Shown here: in pieces, positions 10,195-20,624 of the stretch | Numbering within the stretch: position 1 is the first letter of the stretch | How the letters are laid out: each line of letters opens with the position of its first letter | Assembly (NCBI GenBank): GCA_963978545.1 | Contig: OZ021723.1 | Span: 100,782,002-100,846,001, forward strand | DNA: 64,000 nucleotides | Origin: Linyphia triangularis | Taxonomy: Eukaryota; Arthropoda; Arachnida; Araneae; Linyphiidae | Direction of reading: 5' to 3' | Translations under genes and position numbers: made by a program | Notes under the pieces: model-generated | Databases searched by the model: none | The model's input: only the letters and a program-made list of their open reading frames with translations | Told to the model about the DNA's origin: nothing

Positions 10195-10562
10195 AAACAG
10201 TCATAGAGTTTCAGAATGTTAAACGTAATTTCAATTCCAAACTTCTGTTTTGAAAATTATCTAACGCTTCTTTTATGCTGGTCATCTTATGTTATAACTT
10301 GAATTGTCGAAATTAATTACCTACATGCCTCAACGGGTACCCAGCAACGCGGGTCCACGCACCTAGTCTAATATAAACTATAAAAAAAAAAAAGTGGAAA
10401 TATTAAAAATCTATACATGTTTTTGTTTTCCAATTGTAGTCATAGCGTTTCAGTGTTACGTAACTTTGGTGTATCAAGCGCCATATAACTACGCTGTAGA
10501 ATCAGTCTGATATGATTTTAGTGTTTGTCCGTTCGCCTAAAAGTATTACTCCTTTTCTAATT

Positions 10563-10746
10563 GAGCCGACCAAACGGTATTGTACATAGTTAGCATACTA
10601 GCTTCTAGACTGCGAGGTTGCGGGTTCGAGTCACGTGTAAGGCATGGGTGTTTGTAAATGTATGTTGGTTTGTCAAATGAAGAATGTTTCAGCGCATTAT
10701 AGCCCTCGTGTTGCTGACGGCGCCAGATAATCTGAATACAACCAAC
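10563..10746 (+). mobile_element. SINE family A, near full-length
   Basis: It starts GCCGACCAAACGGTATTGTAC, has a B box GGTTCGAGTC, and ends GGCGCCAGATAATCTGAATA with CAACCAACC. The A-box region is mutated (AGTTAGCATACTAGC). Flanks were not resolved into a clear target-site duplication. Confidence 0.8.
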
Positions 10747-10749
10747 CAA

Positions 10750-11735
10750 ACGTCTAAATTATTTTTAAATGGCAGTTTCCACCGAGTTCAAAGTAAAAAA
10801 AAAATTGAAATTTCATTAATATTTGGAAGATATATTTTTTACTTAATATCAATATCGATGGAAATCAGCAAACAAAACTAAGCCTTTTCTGATATTTTTC
10901 ATGCATCATTAATACAAATTTTTAAGCTACTTAACCGAGCTCCTTATTTCATTACCCGTAGAAGGAATGGGCTTGAGACTTGACGAGTAGATCGAGATTG
11001 TAATGACCTGCAATGTACAGGTCAACGAATCTTTACTCCTGGTGTGATTCTCAAATAAAAAAATTTCTCACAATACCATTAAAAAATTTCTCAATTTCAG
11101 CACGATTTTCTCATTTGGTAGTATAGAGTATGAGATGGGACCAAAGACTGACAAGTGCAATTAGCATTCTGTAGGTTTACTTCTTAATCAGAGGTCAATT
11201 AATTATAAAGGTTTAATATCGGGGTGCCATCGCACCCCCTAAACTTCATTCTATGTACAAAAAATCATGCACTAAAATAACTTTTGAAAAAACCTGTGAT
11301 TATAATTGGAAAATAAAATGCCTAATTCATAATTAAGAAAATTTATTTGATCAAATCGGTATATAGCATTATTGCAGTTCTACTGAATATTGTAAGAACT
11401 TACAGTTCCGATAAAGACGCTACCACTAAATTAGGATCAGGAAGTTTCCCTTCGTTCTCTCCAAAAAATCTTAAAACAGCTCAGGGAAGGGGGAAAAAAT
11501 GACCCCATCTTTGGGTGACCTTGAAACTAAGGACAAAGCAATAAAACTTGAGGGGGTCATTCTCCCTTGCACGTGACATTGCACCATTCACATGTGCGTT
11601 GAAAATTACTAAAATGCCTCGACTCTCTGGTGATGGAATGATCTTTCTTGCTTGAGTTGGAGTGTGCGAGCGATGTCTTTAGACTGTTTCTTCGATTGGT
11701 ATGGCAGTGCAAGGTAATTGACAGTAATATATAAC
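10750..11735. other. Non-coding stretch without recognised genes
   Basis: AT-rich with small GC-richer patches (around 11220-11240 and 11470-11590). I find no terminal repeats, splice-bounded exons or motif-bearing frames. Confidence 0.4.
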
Positions 11736-11739
11736 CATG

Positions 11740-12850
11740 ATAAGATAATTTTAGTGTTACTATTTATTTTACAAAATGTAATATCATTAACATTTTGTTT
11801 TAGTTTAGACATTTGCTTTTTTTTTCTTCTAAATATGTTTGAATATTTCATTTTTGACCGAATGATCAGAAGTAGTGATTTATCCCACTTACTCATATTT
11901 GGTATTTTGTACAATCATCAACGTAACTCTCATTTCAATATCATCAGTATATGAATAGATTATAATAAAATATTCAATTCTTATAAAAATAAACTGATTT
12001 TACTGGATTAACCCATTGTATATGCAGGGCCTGATCATCGCCTAGGCCTGCAAGGCCCGGGCCTTGGGCCCATGATTTTAGGGGCCCCCGAAATTGGCTG
12101 TAAAACATTTTTATTTCACAAAAGCAATGTGAATATCTTTTATAACCTGTATAAAATAATTTTACATAAAAATCATTTCGTATTGATCTTGAACCGTATT
12201 TAGTGTCCCAGAGTGTATTTATTCAAATAAACCGTTTAAAAGCGTGAAACACAAGATTTTTTGAAAGATAGAGAAACAAAAATTGAAAGGAAGTCTTGGC
12301 GAATTTATAGTAAGATCAGCAAATGTCGACTATGAAATTGTGAATAATGCTGCAGATATTGTGGTCATTGTTATTGGACACATTGTTACAGTGAAAAGCA
12401 ATATGTTATACATAACAAAGTTTTTCCTTTTTTTGATTTATAAATTTGACTGTCTGAAATTTGTTTCTTTATTTGTGATAAAAAAGCAACTTTTAGAAAA
12501 CAATATTAACATAAATTCATCAACTTTTTCTATATTTCATGTTAATTCATTTGACTTTGCGTTGAGTCCATTTCCAATAAATCACACGTTTGAAAAAATC
12601 GCCACCGAATGTGTCCGGGCCTTGGGCCCCAACTTGTCATGATCGGGCCCTGTGTATATGCACCCTTTCATATGCAAAATTATAAAAGTCTTTTGATAAT
12701 GTCAAACAAAATTACCTTTTTGAGTTATAAAAATGTAATTTATCCTTAACAGTTTAAAGTGAGTTCCATAGAGTTTTTAACTTTTTTTCTTAAAAAAAAC
12801 AAATATTGAGGATCATAGCCAAACACGTTTTTAAATATTGCTATGCTCCA
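11740..12850 (+). repeat. Diverged duplicated segment, copy 1 (carries hAT MITE)
   Basis: After removing the hAT element at 12025-12652, this segment aligns with 14105-14420. The shared order is ACAAAATGTAATATCATTAAC, TTTGAATATTTCATTTTTG, AAACTGATTTTACTGG, CACCCTTTCATATGCAAAAT, ACAGTTTAAAGTGAG and CAAACACG. The two copies are about 2.4 kb apart in direct orientation and clearly diverged. Confidence 0.8.
12017..12660. mobile_element. hAT-type MITE with 8 bp target-site duplication
   Basis: The element is 12025-12652 (628 bp). Ends are CAGGGCCTGATCAT and, on the complement of the right end, CAGGGCCCGATCAT (13 of 14). The perfect 8 bp duplication tgtatatg is at 12017-12024 and 12653-12660; an 8 bp TSD with CAG-type ends is typical of hAT. 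Near both ends is GGCCTTGGGCCC. A 119-codon open frame inside (12283-12642) has no recognisable transposase motif. The unoccupied paralogous site is at about 14250-14260. Confidence 0.88.
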
Positions 12851-12859
12851 ATCTCTCTC

Positions 12860-14095
12860 TCACGATTCATACTCGCCTACCATGCGAAATATCACCGGAT
12901 CGAGCAATATTTGGTGCTCTGTAGTCTGTTTTCAGATTGAGTAAACACTTTAGAAATTTTGACTAGTAATCTGGCGTCGATTGTTGAGCTATTTCCTGAT
13001 AGTTTTCCGAGGTTTCTCTCATTTAAGATGCAAATGAAGTCCATTTTCCCCTTGAAAGACCATCTGGCATATGTTCCCTGCTTGGTAAACAAATTAATCA
13101 GAATCTAAAGTTGTCCCGGTGCATTATCTTGCAGTTATATTCTGTATTATTCTTGATTCTTTATTAGTCTTTTTTTTTCCCCTTTATTTTTAATATGAGG
13201 ATTTGTGTGTTGACGGTTTAAGATGGGCTTTGAGTACATTTTCTTAATTTAAGTTCTCTGTAAATCATATTTGTAAGAGAAAACATACAGTTATCTTAAA
13301 CCAATCTCAAAATTTATATTAAAGTACAGGTTGGGTATAATTAAAATCCATTTATTTAGAGAATTTTTGCAACTAAACGAAAATATAAAACTTTAAGGTA
13401 AAAAGGGCTTATATGGCTGTTAGCTTTACATGCTATTCCTTATAAATGAAATAATAAAACAAAATGAAATTAATCCAATGAAGTTTTAAATATATTGTTG
13501 CTCTTGAAGCGTAATTATCAAAAATCCGAACAGTTATTTCTTTAAGTTTTCATTTCAAAATTTTTATGATAATGTTTATAAAATGTTTCCAGATTTTCCC
13601 AGCAGTACTAATACAAAATTTCAAAAAGATTTACTAATTTCTACAGACTGCGGACTGATCTAAACAACACCAGTTTAACTATGGCCCGTCTTCACATAAA
13701 AAACTTTCGATGCTGTCATAAATAAAGCACACATACCGTTTGGTATTAGCAATCTTCTAACCAAATCAGAATTATATTAAAATTTTAAAAGAAATTTATT
13801 CTGGATTAATATAGAAAATCTTTGTAGATTTTGATACTAATATTGTTGATGCGTATTTAACCAATAAAAAGAAAAGAAAGTTTACATGATAAATAATAAT
13901 AATAAAAAATCTTGTGAGAGCCATAATAAAAACTATCTTGTATTCGAATATAATTTTTTTTATTAAAAAACTGTGCACACACATTGAGGTCAACGCACTC
14001 ACTATTTTTTTTACTCTAAAGTTCAAATATGTATTAATTTAGTTAAAGCAGTCTTAGTGAATCAATATGTATAGTTTGGTAACTAAACCTTAATA
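12860..14095. other. AT-rich non-coding stretch
   Basis: No recognised gene or element. It separates the two copies of the duplicated segment. Confidence 0.45.
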
Positions 14096-14104
14096 AGATT
14101 TTTT

Positions 14105-14420
14105 TTTAAAAATTTTATTTCTTATTTTACAAAATGTGGTATTTCATTAACAATATTTGTTTTCCAAAAAATGTTTAAATATTTCATTTTTGTTCGAATG
14201 ATTCGAAGTATTTCATTCTTATAAAAATTAACTGATTTTGCTGGAATAAGCATTGTATCTGCACCCTTTCATATGCAAAATCATAAAAACCCTTTAACAA
14301 TGTCAAACAAAATTACTTTCTTAAATTATTAAAAAGTCATTTATGCTTAACAGTTTAAAGTGAGATCCATGTTGTTATGTACTTCTTTTCAAAATATAGA
14401 GAATCATAGTCAAACACGCT
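14105..14420 (+). repeat. Diverged duplicated segment, copy 2 (empty hAT site)
   Basis: It matches 11740-12850 without the hAT element. At the matching position it reads GCATTGTATCTGCACCC, against TTGTATATG-[element]-TGTATATGCACCC in copy 1. It therefore shows the pre-insertion state with one substitution in the 8 bp target. Confidence 0.8.
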
Positions 14421-14579
14421 TTTACTTTCAATTACCCATATGTTTACATAGGGCAATGAAAGTGTACTACAGCAGTCGGTGAAAAAAAAATCGATTCCCC
14501 CCCCCCCCTTATCATTTTCTTAGGTTTTAAAACATCCTGATTCCAAAAAAGTAGTCTATGTGGTAAGCACAACTTCTAA

Positions 14580-14995
14580 ACGAATTGACGTACAGTATTT
14601 GGTGTACGTGTTAGTGGTAGCCATGGGATTAAGGTTACGCATGTCTGATGCCTCTTAAGAAGTTTTATTCGTCCCCACATCCGGAATTTCCATAGAAATC
14701 TGATAAAAGCGTAAAAATTTGAAAAACGAGTGTCTTTAACACAGAGCTCTTTGCCTTAAGCATCGTCCATCACCGATTGATATTTTTCTTTTTTTCGCAC
14801 AAGAAAGGACAGTGTAATGTCTATTGAATATCATCACCAATTTCGCCGGAGTTTTTTCTTATCCCATGTAAAAATTATTGCCAAAAATATCGCCAAATTC
14901 TCCATTTTCATTTAAATGCAGAAAAATATGGAAACAGTAAATCATACTGCATATCAAATTTGAATACAATGATAAATATTATAGTGTAGAGTCTC
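14580..14995 (+). repeat. Dispersed repeat R1, copy 2 with upstream extension
   Basis: From 14727 on it matches 8590-8890. The part before that (14600-14726, including AGCCATGGGATTAAGGTTACG) has a counterpart in opposite orientation at about 19560-19600 (CCTTAATGGTAGGTCCCATGG). The R1 family is therefore longer than the 300 bp visible in copy 1. Confidence 0.6.
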
Positions 14996-15514
14996 AAGCT
15001 TATGTAACATATTTTAATTTACTAATGTGATGTCAAACTGAGTTGAAAAGCCTTATTTAACTTCGGAAATTATTACAACCTTATAAATAAAGAGTTTTGC
15101 GTACCTGCAATGTTGTCTAAAGTTGTCAAAAGATCTGCCGTCTTTTTCTGCATTAAATGATTTATGATGTTGAATATATTGGTAAATTAACTTGTATAAA
15201 AAAGTTGAATTTTCAGGGTTGTTGAACTTTTTACACTTCACCTGATCTGCATTAGATATTTTTTTTGCACTCTTAAATATTTTCCTCTAATAAAAAAATA
15301 CTAAATATTTATAATTTTATTTTGTATTACATTTTCGGGTAATTTTTTATATGGGGCGCAAAAGAGGATAGTTAAAGCCTCTAATTTTTATCTTTCATTG
15401 AACCCTTGATGATACCCCTCCCCCCATGTCCCCCAAGTTGACAAACTATCACTGCCACTGTAAACACTCATGGTCATAATCGCACCCCCCTTGATTGACC
15501 TCTAAATACGCCCC

Positions 15515-15550
15515 TGCTGACGGCGCCAGATAATCTGAAAGCAACCAACC
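15515..15550 (+). mobile_element. SINE family A, short 3' fragment
   Basis: Only GCTGACGGCGCCAGATAATC, the following CTGAAAG and the CAACCAACC tail remain. It ends a few bases before the TTAA of the next MITE. Confidence 0.75.
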
Positions 15551-15554
15551 TTCT

Positions 15555-15766
15555 TTAACCCTTTGTACTCCAGGCCTTTTTCGCGCGGAGGAATCAGCAA
15601 CTCGAGACATTTTAGGTTCGGCTGGTGTTTATGGATTTGCTTCATAGAAACTAAACCCAGTCATTGGCCTTGCATCGAATTTCCGCATCACACCTAATGG
15701 TCCTCTCGTGGTTTGGCATCCAATCGTGTGGCGCCTAAGAGGCGCCACTGGAGTTCAAAGGGTTAA
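15555..15766. mobile_element. TTAA-type MITE, family P2, copy 2
   Basis: The element is 15559-15762 (204 bp) with TTAA at 15555-15558 and 15763-15766. Left end CCCTTTGTACTCCAGGCC, right-end complement CCCTTTGAACTCCAGTGGC. A palindromic GGCGCC-type motif (GGCGCCTAAGAGGCGCC) stands near the right end. Non-coding, piggyBac-like by target and termini. Confidence 0.85.
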
Positions 15767-16085
15767 TTGAATATAAACAAACGAAATTTTTGGATTAATC
15801 TTCCATCTTGATAATAGGAATAATACGGGATCTAAGCTGTTGTATCATGTTGAGGTATTTAACTCGCATACTGGAAACAGATTAAGAAACTGTAAAAATA
15901 TTGTGATATTTCATGAGAAAGTTCTGCGATAATTTTTTTTTTTTGTAGAGAAGTACTTATTGCTTGATTGAAAACCCCTTCCACATAAATTTTCTGGCAA
16001 TATCTCGAAATAGAATGTGTTATCATACTAAGCCCCAAGTTAGCTAGAAGAGAGAAGAAAGAAAAAAAAAAAAACCCTAAACTTT

Positions 16086-16514
16086 TTGGATTTCTTTCAC
16101 TGTTTATATAAAACCATCTGCTCTGCATTAATTAATGTATTAGTGGTGAATGTTTTGGAAAACTGTTGCCATCATTTCTCCGTCAGACAAAGCGGGACCA
16201 CTCCTGCATTTGATATTTATACTGTGAGAAATGAAACCTTTGAGCTTGGAAAACATGTTCCTTTACTTTTGTTTTTAAAAATAGCAGCTGCGAATTGCAA
16301 ATTCATTTCTTTGTTCAGAAACACACGTGTACTTTTTAGTGACGTCACTTCAGTCAGTTCAATGATTGTAAAAACAATTGCGCGCACGTGTTATAGAACA
16401 GCACTATTTTTTTTCTTCAGAATTATGTCGTTCAAAATAATTATGTTCTTCGTTCATATTTTTTGCCTAAAAATACAAAACGTACCAAAAATGTCAAAAT
16501 GTAAAAAAAAATAG
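16086..16514 (+). CDS. Unidentified 142-codon open frame (doubtful gene)
   Basis: This is the longest open frame outside the minisatellite. The predicted protein is rich in Phe, Ile, Val, Leu and Cys, with a basic end (SKCKKK). No conserved domain, secretion signal or repeat is evident, and no clear splice sites or Kozak context were seen. Such composition is common in chance frames of AT-rich DNA. It overlaps the CRE/E-box cluster at 16324-16390, so the segment may equally be regulatory or the remains of a transcribed element. Confidence 0.15.
   Translation: MDFFHCLYKTICSALINVLVVNVLENCCHHFSVRQSGTTPAFDIYTVRNETFELGKHVPLLLFLKIAAANCKFISLFRNTRVLFSDVTSVSSMIVKTIARTCYRTALFFFFRIMSFKIIMFFVHIFCLKIQNVPKMSKCKKK
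16324..16390. promoter_or_regulatory. Cluster of palindromic CRE and E-box motifs
   Basis: GTGACGTCAC (full CRE, 16339-16348) lies between two CACGTG E-boxes (16324-16329 and 16385-16390) within 67 bp. Such full palindromic sites are uncommon in AT-rich DNA. No TATA box or transcript start is obvious nearby, so function is uncertain. Confidence 0.35.
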
Positions 16515-16655
16515 AAAAGATATCACTATCTATTGATATTTTTCAATTACTGAGATTTCTACATTGAGATTTTTCAACTTAAGATTTTATTGCACACAAA
16601 TACAAATTTTTCTCTATGTAATTGTACATGTATACTAACATGGTTGGTTTACCGT

Positions 16656-16803
16656 AGGTTGGTTGTTTTCAGATTATCTGGCGCCGTCAGCCAACACGAG
16701 GTCTAATGAGATTCGTCATTAGACAAGCCAACATACATTTACAAACACCCATGTCTTACACGGGACTCGAACCCGCAACCTTTAGGTCCAGAAGCTAGCA
16801 CGT
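16656..16803 (-). mobile_element. SINE family A, 5'-truncated copy
   Basis: The minus strand contains the B box GGGTTCGAGTCCCGTG and the full body and tail (plus strand GGTTGGTTGTTTTCAGATTA, then TCTGGCGCCGTCAG). It breaks off inside the tRNA-like head at GCTAGCACG. A short duplication and loss around ACGAGGTCTAATGAG distinguish it from other copies. Confidence 0.8.
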
Positions 16804-17449
16804 CTGAAGCAAACATTTTTTCTTAGGGGTTTTTATACTAAGTAAATTTAACTCGTATCTTCAAAAATATTGTCATTGCTTAACCAGCCACTTCAGAAGG
16901 ATATAAAAATTGCTTTACAAAGAACAATAATTATACGATGTAACAATAGGCTGCAATGTCAAGTTGTAAAAGCATAACTGAATTTTTAAGAAATTGATTT
17001 TGTGTTTGTGCGTAATGTTTCGAAACCAGATATTTTGAATCGCATATTTTTAAGACCCAGAGTTAGCATTTTCATCCGTGTGGAAGTTTGTTGTTCATTA
17101 AGTTTCAGAATACGTTTGGTCATTTTCGATAGCTTTGTTTCTTTTATTATACGCCGGTGTTCTTTCTTTAAGCTTCATTTGTTAATCATTTATGCATAAC
17201 TTAAAAAAATAAAATAAGTTGTAATGATATCTAACTGAAAATATCTGCTTATCGTGATAATAAAAATTAAAACAATCCAATCTCCTTTGAGCTTTTAAAA
17301 TAAATCCTCTGCCGAAATGGAAATGATAAATGGAATTTATTGACTTCCGGACACCACTTTCAAGATTTTCCAGACACCACTTTTCTTATGATCTTTTTCA
17401 TATTGAATTTACCTCCATGCCATCCAATCATTTTTTCTCAAACTGTTTG

Positions 17450-17628
17450 AGCTTATCTGATGGCTGTGTTGTTTGCGCTCTGGCCTCGCATACCAAAGGT
17501 GCCCGTTTCGAATCCCGGGTTAGGCATGGATGTTCGTTGTGGTTCGGAATCGACGTTAAACTGTAGTCCCGGTCTGATTAGCTGTCATTGCGCATAAAAA
17601 TAGGTCGTTGAGCGTACAAACCAAACGA
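17450..17628 (+). mobile_element. tRNA-derived SINE, family B
   Basis: A tRNA-like head (CTGATGGCTGTGTTGTTTGC, then CGCTCTGG) with B box GTTTCGAATCCCGGG is followed by the family body (GGCATGGATGTTCGTTGTGG, then TTCGGAATC) and ends TTGAGCGTACAAACCAAACG. The body is unrelated to family A, but the AACC-rich tail is similar. Confidence 0.8.
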
Positions 17629-18012
17629 ACCAACTCATTTTGGGGGAAAAGGGTGAAGAGTGTCAAAAGTGTTATTACAAATATTGTTTACTTTCTCCCC
17701 CTTTAGGACATTGCAAAGTATCCTTTTTAAGCAATATTTTATACAATTTTACACATTTTTGAAGCGAAATGATACCTTTGCCCCAGAGTGGTTGGTGCCT
17801 ATTCTTATTCTTCAAGTAGAATTTGACAATTATTAGACCTTATAAAGCAAAGTAGTTTGACTTCTACACAACACAATGTAGTGAGAAAATTATACAAAGG
17901 TTCTGGCTGCGATCAACATTCGCATACCAAGACACGCGTGGAATATTAAATGAAAGATAGGGTCGAAATGAATGCCGTAATTCAAACAAAAGTACCGCAA
18001 GTCAATTTGTTA

Positions 18013-18153
18013 TCTACCTGAGTGCTGTTCTGGTATCGCGTGCCAAAGATGCTGGATTCGAATCCTGGAAAGGTGCCGGGAATGGATAAGCTGTAGGTCC
18101 CACAGTGATTAACCGCCAATGTAAACAAAAATAGGTTGTTGAGCGTACAAACC
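18013..18153 (+). mobile_element. SINE family B, internally deleted copy
   Basis: It has the B-box region GGATTCGAATCCTGG and the end TTGTTGAGCGTACAAACCAA, but most of the GGCATGGATGTTCG segment is missing or scrambled (GGAAAGGTGCCGGGAATGG). Confidence 0.7.
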
Positions 18154-18433
18154 AAGTCTTTATCAGAATAAAGATCTTGATAAAGTTCGTAGAATTTTAT
18201 AAAGATCTTGTTTGTTGCGGACGGACATTTGCATGTAATAATGGGTAAGTCGAACTCAGACATTGAATGCTCGACTAGAGTTTGAGAGTTTTAAGGATTC
18301 GATTCCTCGAGTCTGCAATCTAGGATTTGAAGGACAAGTACACACGACGCTAGTTGTGACAAATTGTTTCTTGACCAATGACAGTCAATTCAGGAAGATT
18401 TAATAACCCTGCTTAATTTTCCTGTAGAAGCGA

Positions 18434-18619
18434 GCCCACCTGATGACTGTATGGTTAAAGCTGTGGCCTTGCATGCGAAAGGTGCCGGATTCGAATCCTG
18501 GGTCAGGTATGGATATCCGTTGTGGTTCGGAATCCATGTTAAGCTGTATGCTCCGGCCTCGTTAGCTGTCATTGTGCATAAAAACAGGTCATTAAGCGTA
18601 CAAACCAACCAACCAACCA
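18434..18619 (+). mobile_element. SINE family B, full-length copy
   Basis: It starts CCACCTGATGACTGTATGG, has B box GGATTCGAATCCTGGG, the body, and ends in AAGCGTACAAACCAACCAAC with further CCAACCA. The tail shows the AACC repeat most clearly of all copies. Confidence 0.85.
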
Positions 18620-18693
18620 AGCATTAGTTTTCGTCCTCATTTTACGAGCGACGTTGGATATCGAATTAGGAAACTGTGTGTCCTCTTAAAGTA

Positions 18694-18900
18694 TTAATCC
18701 TTTACACTCGAGAGGTGACATTCACTCACCACATGATTGGATGCCGCAACTCAAGAGGACCACTAGGTTTGATGCGGAAAATCGATGCAAGGCCAATGAC
18801 TGTGTTTAGTTTCTTTGAAGTAGATCTGTAACCGCGAACCGAACCAAAAATGACGGGAAGCGTCCTCAGCGCGAAAAAGACCTCGAGTGCAAAGGGTTAA
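18694..18900. mobile_element. TTAA-type MITE, family P2, copy 3
   Basis: The element is 18698-18896 (199 bp), with TTAA at 18694-18697 and 18897-18900. Left end TCCTTTACACTCGAGAGG, right-end complement CCCTTTGCACTCGAGGTC. Its interior is the reverse orientation of copies 1 and 2. Confidence 0.88.
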
Positions 18901-19044
18901 TGATATAAACGGAATGCAGAAACTTAAACACGTATAAAATTAGGAATAACAGGAAGTCTATCGTCAGAATCGAGTTTTCGTAAGTAGTGCTGCATTTCCA
19001 CTTTGCAAAATAACATTGTTCACCGACTTTCCGAAATTAAGTTG

Positions 19045-19690
19045 CAAAAAAACTAGGGATGTGGAACATCGCACAACTTTCAATTACATTATAATACTGA
19101 TGTCAATTTGTGTCATTTACCGTTTTTATATTTTTATCATTCATTTAGAAAAACATGGCCAGTTTGGCGATGTTTTTTGCAACGATTCTTGTATGGGTCT
19201 TAAAATATAGTAGGACTAAAAAAAAGAAAACTTCACCAAATTAGTGATTTTGGGTATGTACTTTTTGATAATCCTTATAATATCCTGTATTATAAGTGAA
19301 ACTGAGGAGAGAAGAAAACACAATAGTTGATCAGGTATGCTCAACGAAAGAGAACTCTGCGTTGAAGGCATTCGTTTTTCAACTTTTTACGCCATTAAAG
19401 CATACTTACAGGAATTTCGGAGGTGGGGATGTTTAGAACACCTTAAGAGGTTATTACCACAGCGATTTTCATTAAAATCGTTAGAGCCGTTTTTTAGCAA
19501 TCATTGAAAAACATGATTTTTTCAATGGCAGCTATACCTTATGCGCATGCGCGATTTTGACGAAAACCTTAATGGTAGGTCCCATGGCCACCACCAACCC
19601 GCACACTAAATTTGAACATCGCAGGTCAATTTGTTCGGGAGTTATACTGACCACAGACACACCGATAGAAATTTTGTTCTAGATCACTTT
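19045..19690 (-). repeat. Dispersed repeat R1, copy 3, inverted and extended
   Basis: On the plus strand GATGTGGAACATCGCACAAC and GGCCAGTTTGGCGATG are the complement of blocks in copy 1 at 8770-8890. AGAGAACTCTGCGTTGAAGG complements its start. Beyond 19400 the sequence (CATTAAAATCGTTAGAGCCG, CCCATGGCCACCACC) continues in step with the extension seen at 14600-14726. It is probably the longest copy, but its family is unknown. Confidence 0.6.
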
Positions 19691-19885
19691 TTTGAAATCT
19701 GAGTGTTCCAAAACGTGGACAAAAGCATAAAAACACCAGAATGCCGTGAATCTGTTCAAATTTTGTGGGGAATTTTTTTTTTTATGTGGGGGTTGGTTGA
19801 GATTTAACTGCGCAAGGGCAACACGAGGACCATACTGCCAAACTGAGTTCCAGCTTCACGGAATTGAAACACCGATTTTTCTTTT

Positions 19886-20035
19886 GCCCGAACTCAGGTC
19901 GGGCATTCCAAAATTGGAGCATTTGCTTTGCCCGAACTGAGTTCGGGCGTCACAAGTAAGTTTTATAGCATTGTAATCTCGTTGTTGTTGTTGTTTCTAA
20001 TCTCCCTTTTGTCTGACGAAGTCAGACAGTATCAG
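19886..20035. repeat. Series of short perfect hairpins
   Basis: GCCCGAACT-G-AGTTCGGGC (19930-19948) is a perfect 9 bp stem. A related, imperfect one lies at 19886-19904. GTCTGAC-GAA-GTCAGAC follows at about 20013-20029. The upstream stretch GCGCAAGGGCAACACGAGG (about 19811) resembles the interior of MITE P1 (GCGCAAGGGCAACATGTGG), so this may be a decayed relative of that element. Confidence 0.5.
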
Positions 20036-20225
20036 TGAAGCCATTGACATTAATGAAGTCTGACACTAGTTGTGGACAGTTATAAATGTCCTCCCAGTCC
20101 AGTCCAAGGCAGTCCAAAATGTGCTGAGGTGATGCCTGTTCTTTTTGGCATTTAGGGCAAAGAGGAAAATTTTTGCTTCCCCCGGAATTGTAATCTCTCT
20201 GATCATGATTAAGTAACGATCTAAA

Positions 20226-20375
20226 AAGCCACCTGACGGCTGTGTGGTTAGCTCTCTACCCTCGCATACCAAAAGTGCCGGGTTCGAATCCTTTACAGGG
20301 CACGGATGGTTGTTGTGGTTCCAGAATACACGCTAAGCAGAAAGGTTCCAGTTTGACTAGTCACTATTGTAAAAA
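20226..20375 (+). mobile_element. SINE family B, partial copy
   Basis: It begins GCCACCTGACGGCTGTGTGG, has B box GGGTTCGAATCC, and loses similarity after GACTAGTCACTATTGT, where the usual end is replaced by an AATAAA-rich simple repeat. Confidence 0.75.
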
Positions 20376-20444
20376 TAAAATAAAATAATAATAATAAAAA
20401 AACAATAAAAAAACGTCGTTGTGTGACAAAGTAACCAAATGAAG

Positions 20445-20624
20445 TTGGTTGGTTGTATTCAGATTATCTGGCGCCGTCAGCAACACGAGGGCTATAATGC
20501 GCCGAAAACATTCGTCATTAGACAAGCCAACATACATTTACAAACACCCATGCCTAACACGGGACTCGGAACCCGCAACCTCGATGTCTAGAAGCCAGCA
20601 CCCTAACCACTATACCGTTTGGTC
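20445..20624 (-). mobile_element. SINE family A, near full-length
   Basis: Plus strand reads GGTTGGTTGTATTCAGATTA, then TCTGGCGCCGTCAG, and ends at CTATACCGTTTGG. On the minus strand the A box (TGGTTAGGGTGCT) is recognisable and the B-box region has one inserted base, as in the copy at 343-533. Confidence 0.82.

Larger units (their letters stand above)
8981..10371 (+). mobile_element. Helitron-like non-autonomous element with nested insertions
   Basis: The 5' end reads A|TCTCTACATATATACTATAT followed by AAAACCGAACGTCTG. The 3' end reads ACCTAGTCTAA|T, fitting the A|TC...CTRR|T insertion rule of Helitrons. Shortly before the 3' end is GGGTACCCAGCAACGCGGGT, which contains short complementary segments (ACCC...GGGT) of the kind seen in Helitron terminal hairpins. 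No Rep/helicase coding is present. It contains a truncated SINE (9017-9089) and a TTAA MITE (9818-10190) that itself holds a SINE. Assignment depends on the two ends belonging together, which is inferred. Confidence 0.55.

Noticed and set aside
10563..10640. tRNA genes suggested by A and B boxes (here and in the other SINEs)
   Set aside because: Each is the head of a repeated SINE with body and tail, and the acceptor stems do not pair.
12283..12642. 119-codon open frame as a gene
   Set aside because: It lies inside a hAT-type MITE, runs into the terminal repeat, and has no recognisable motif.
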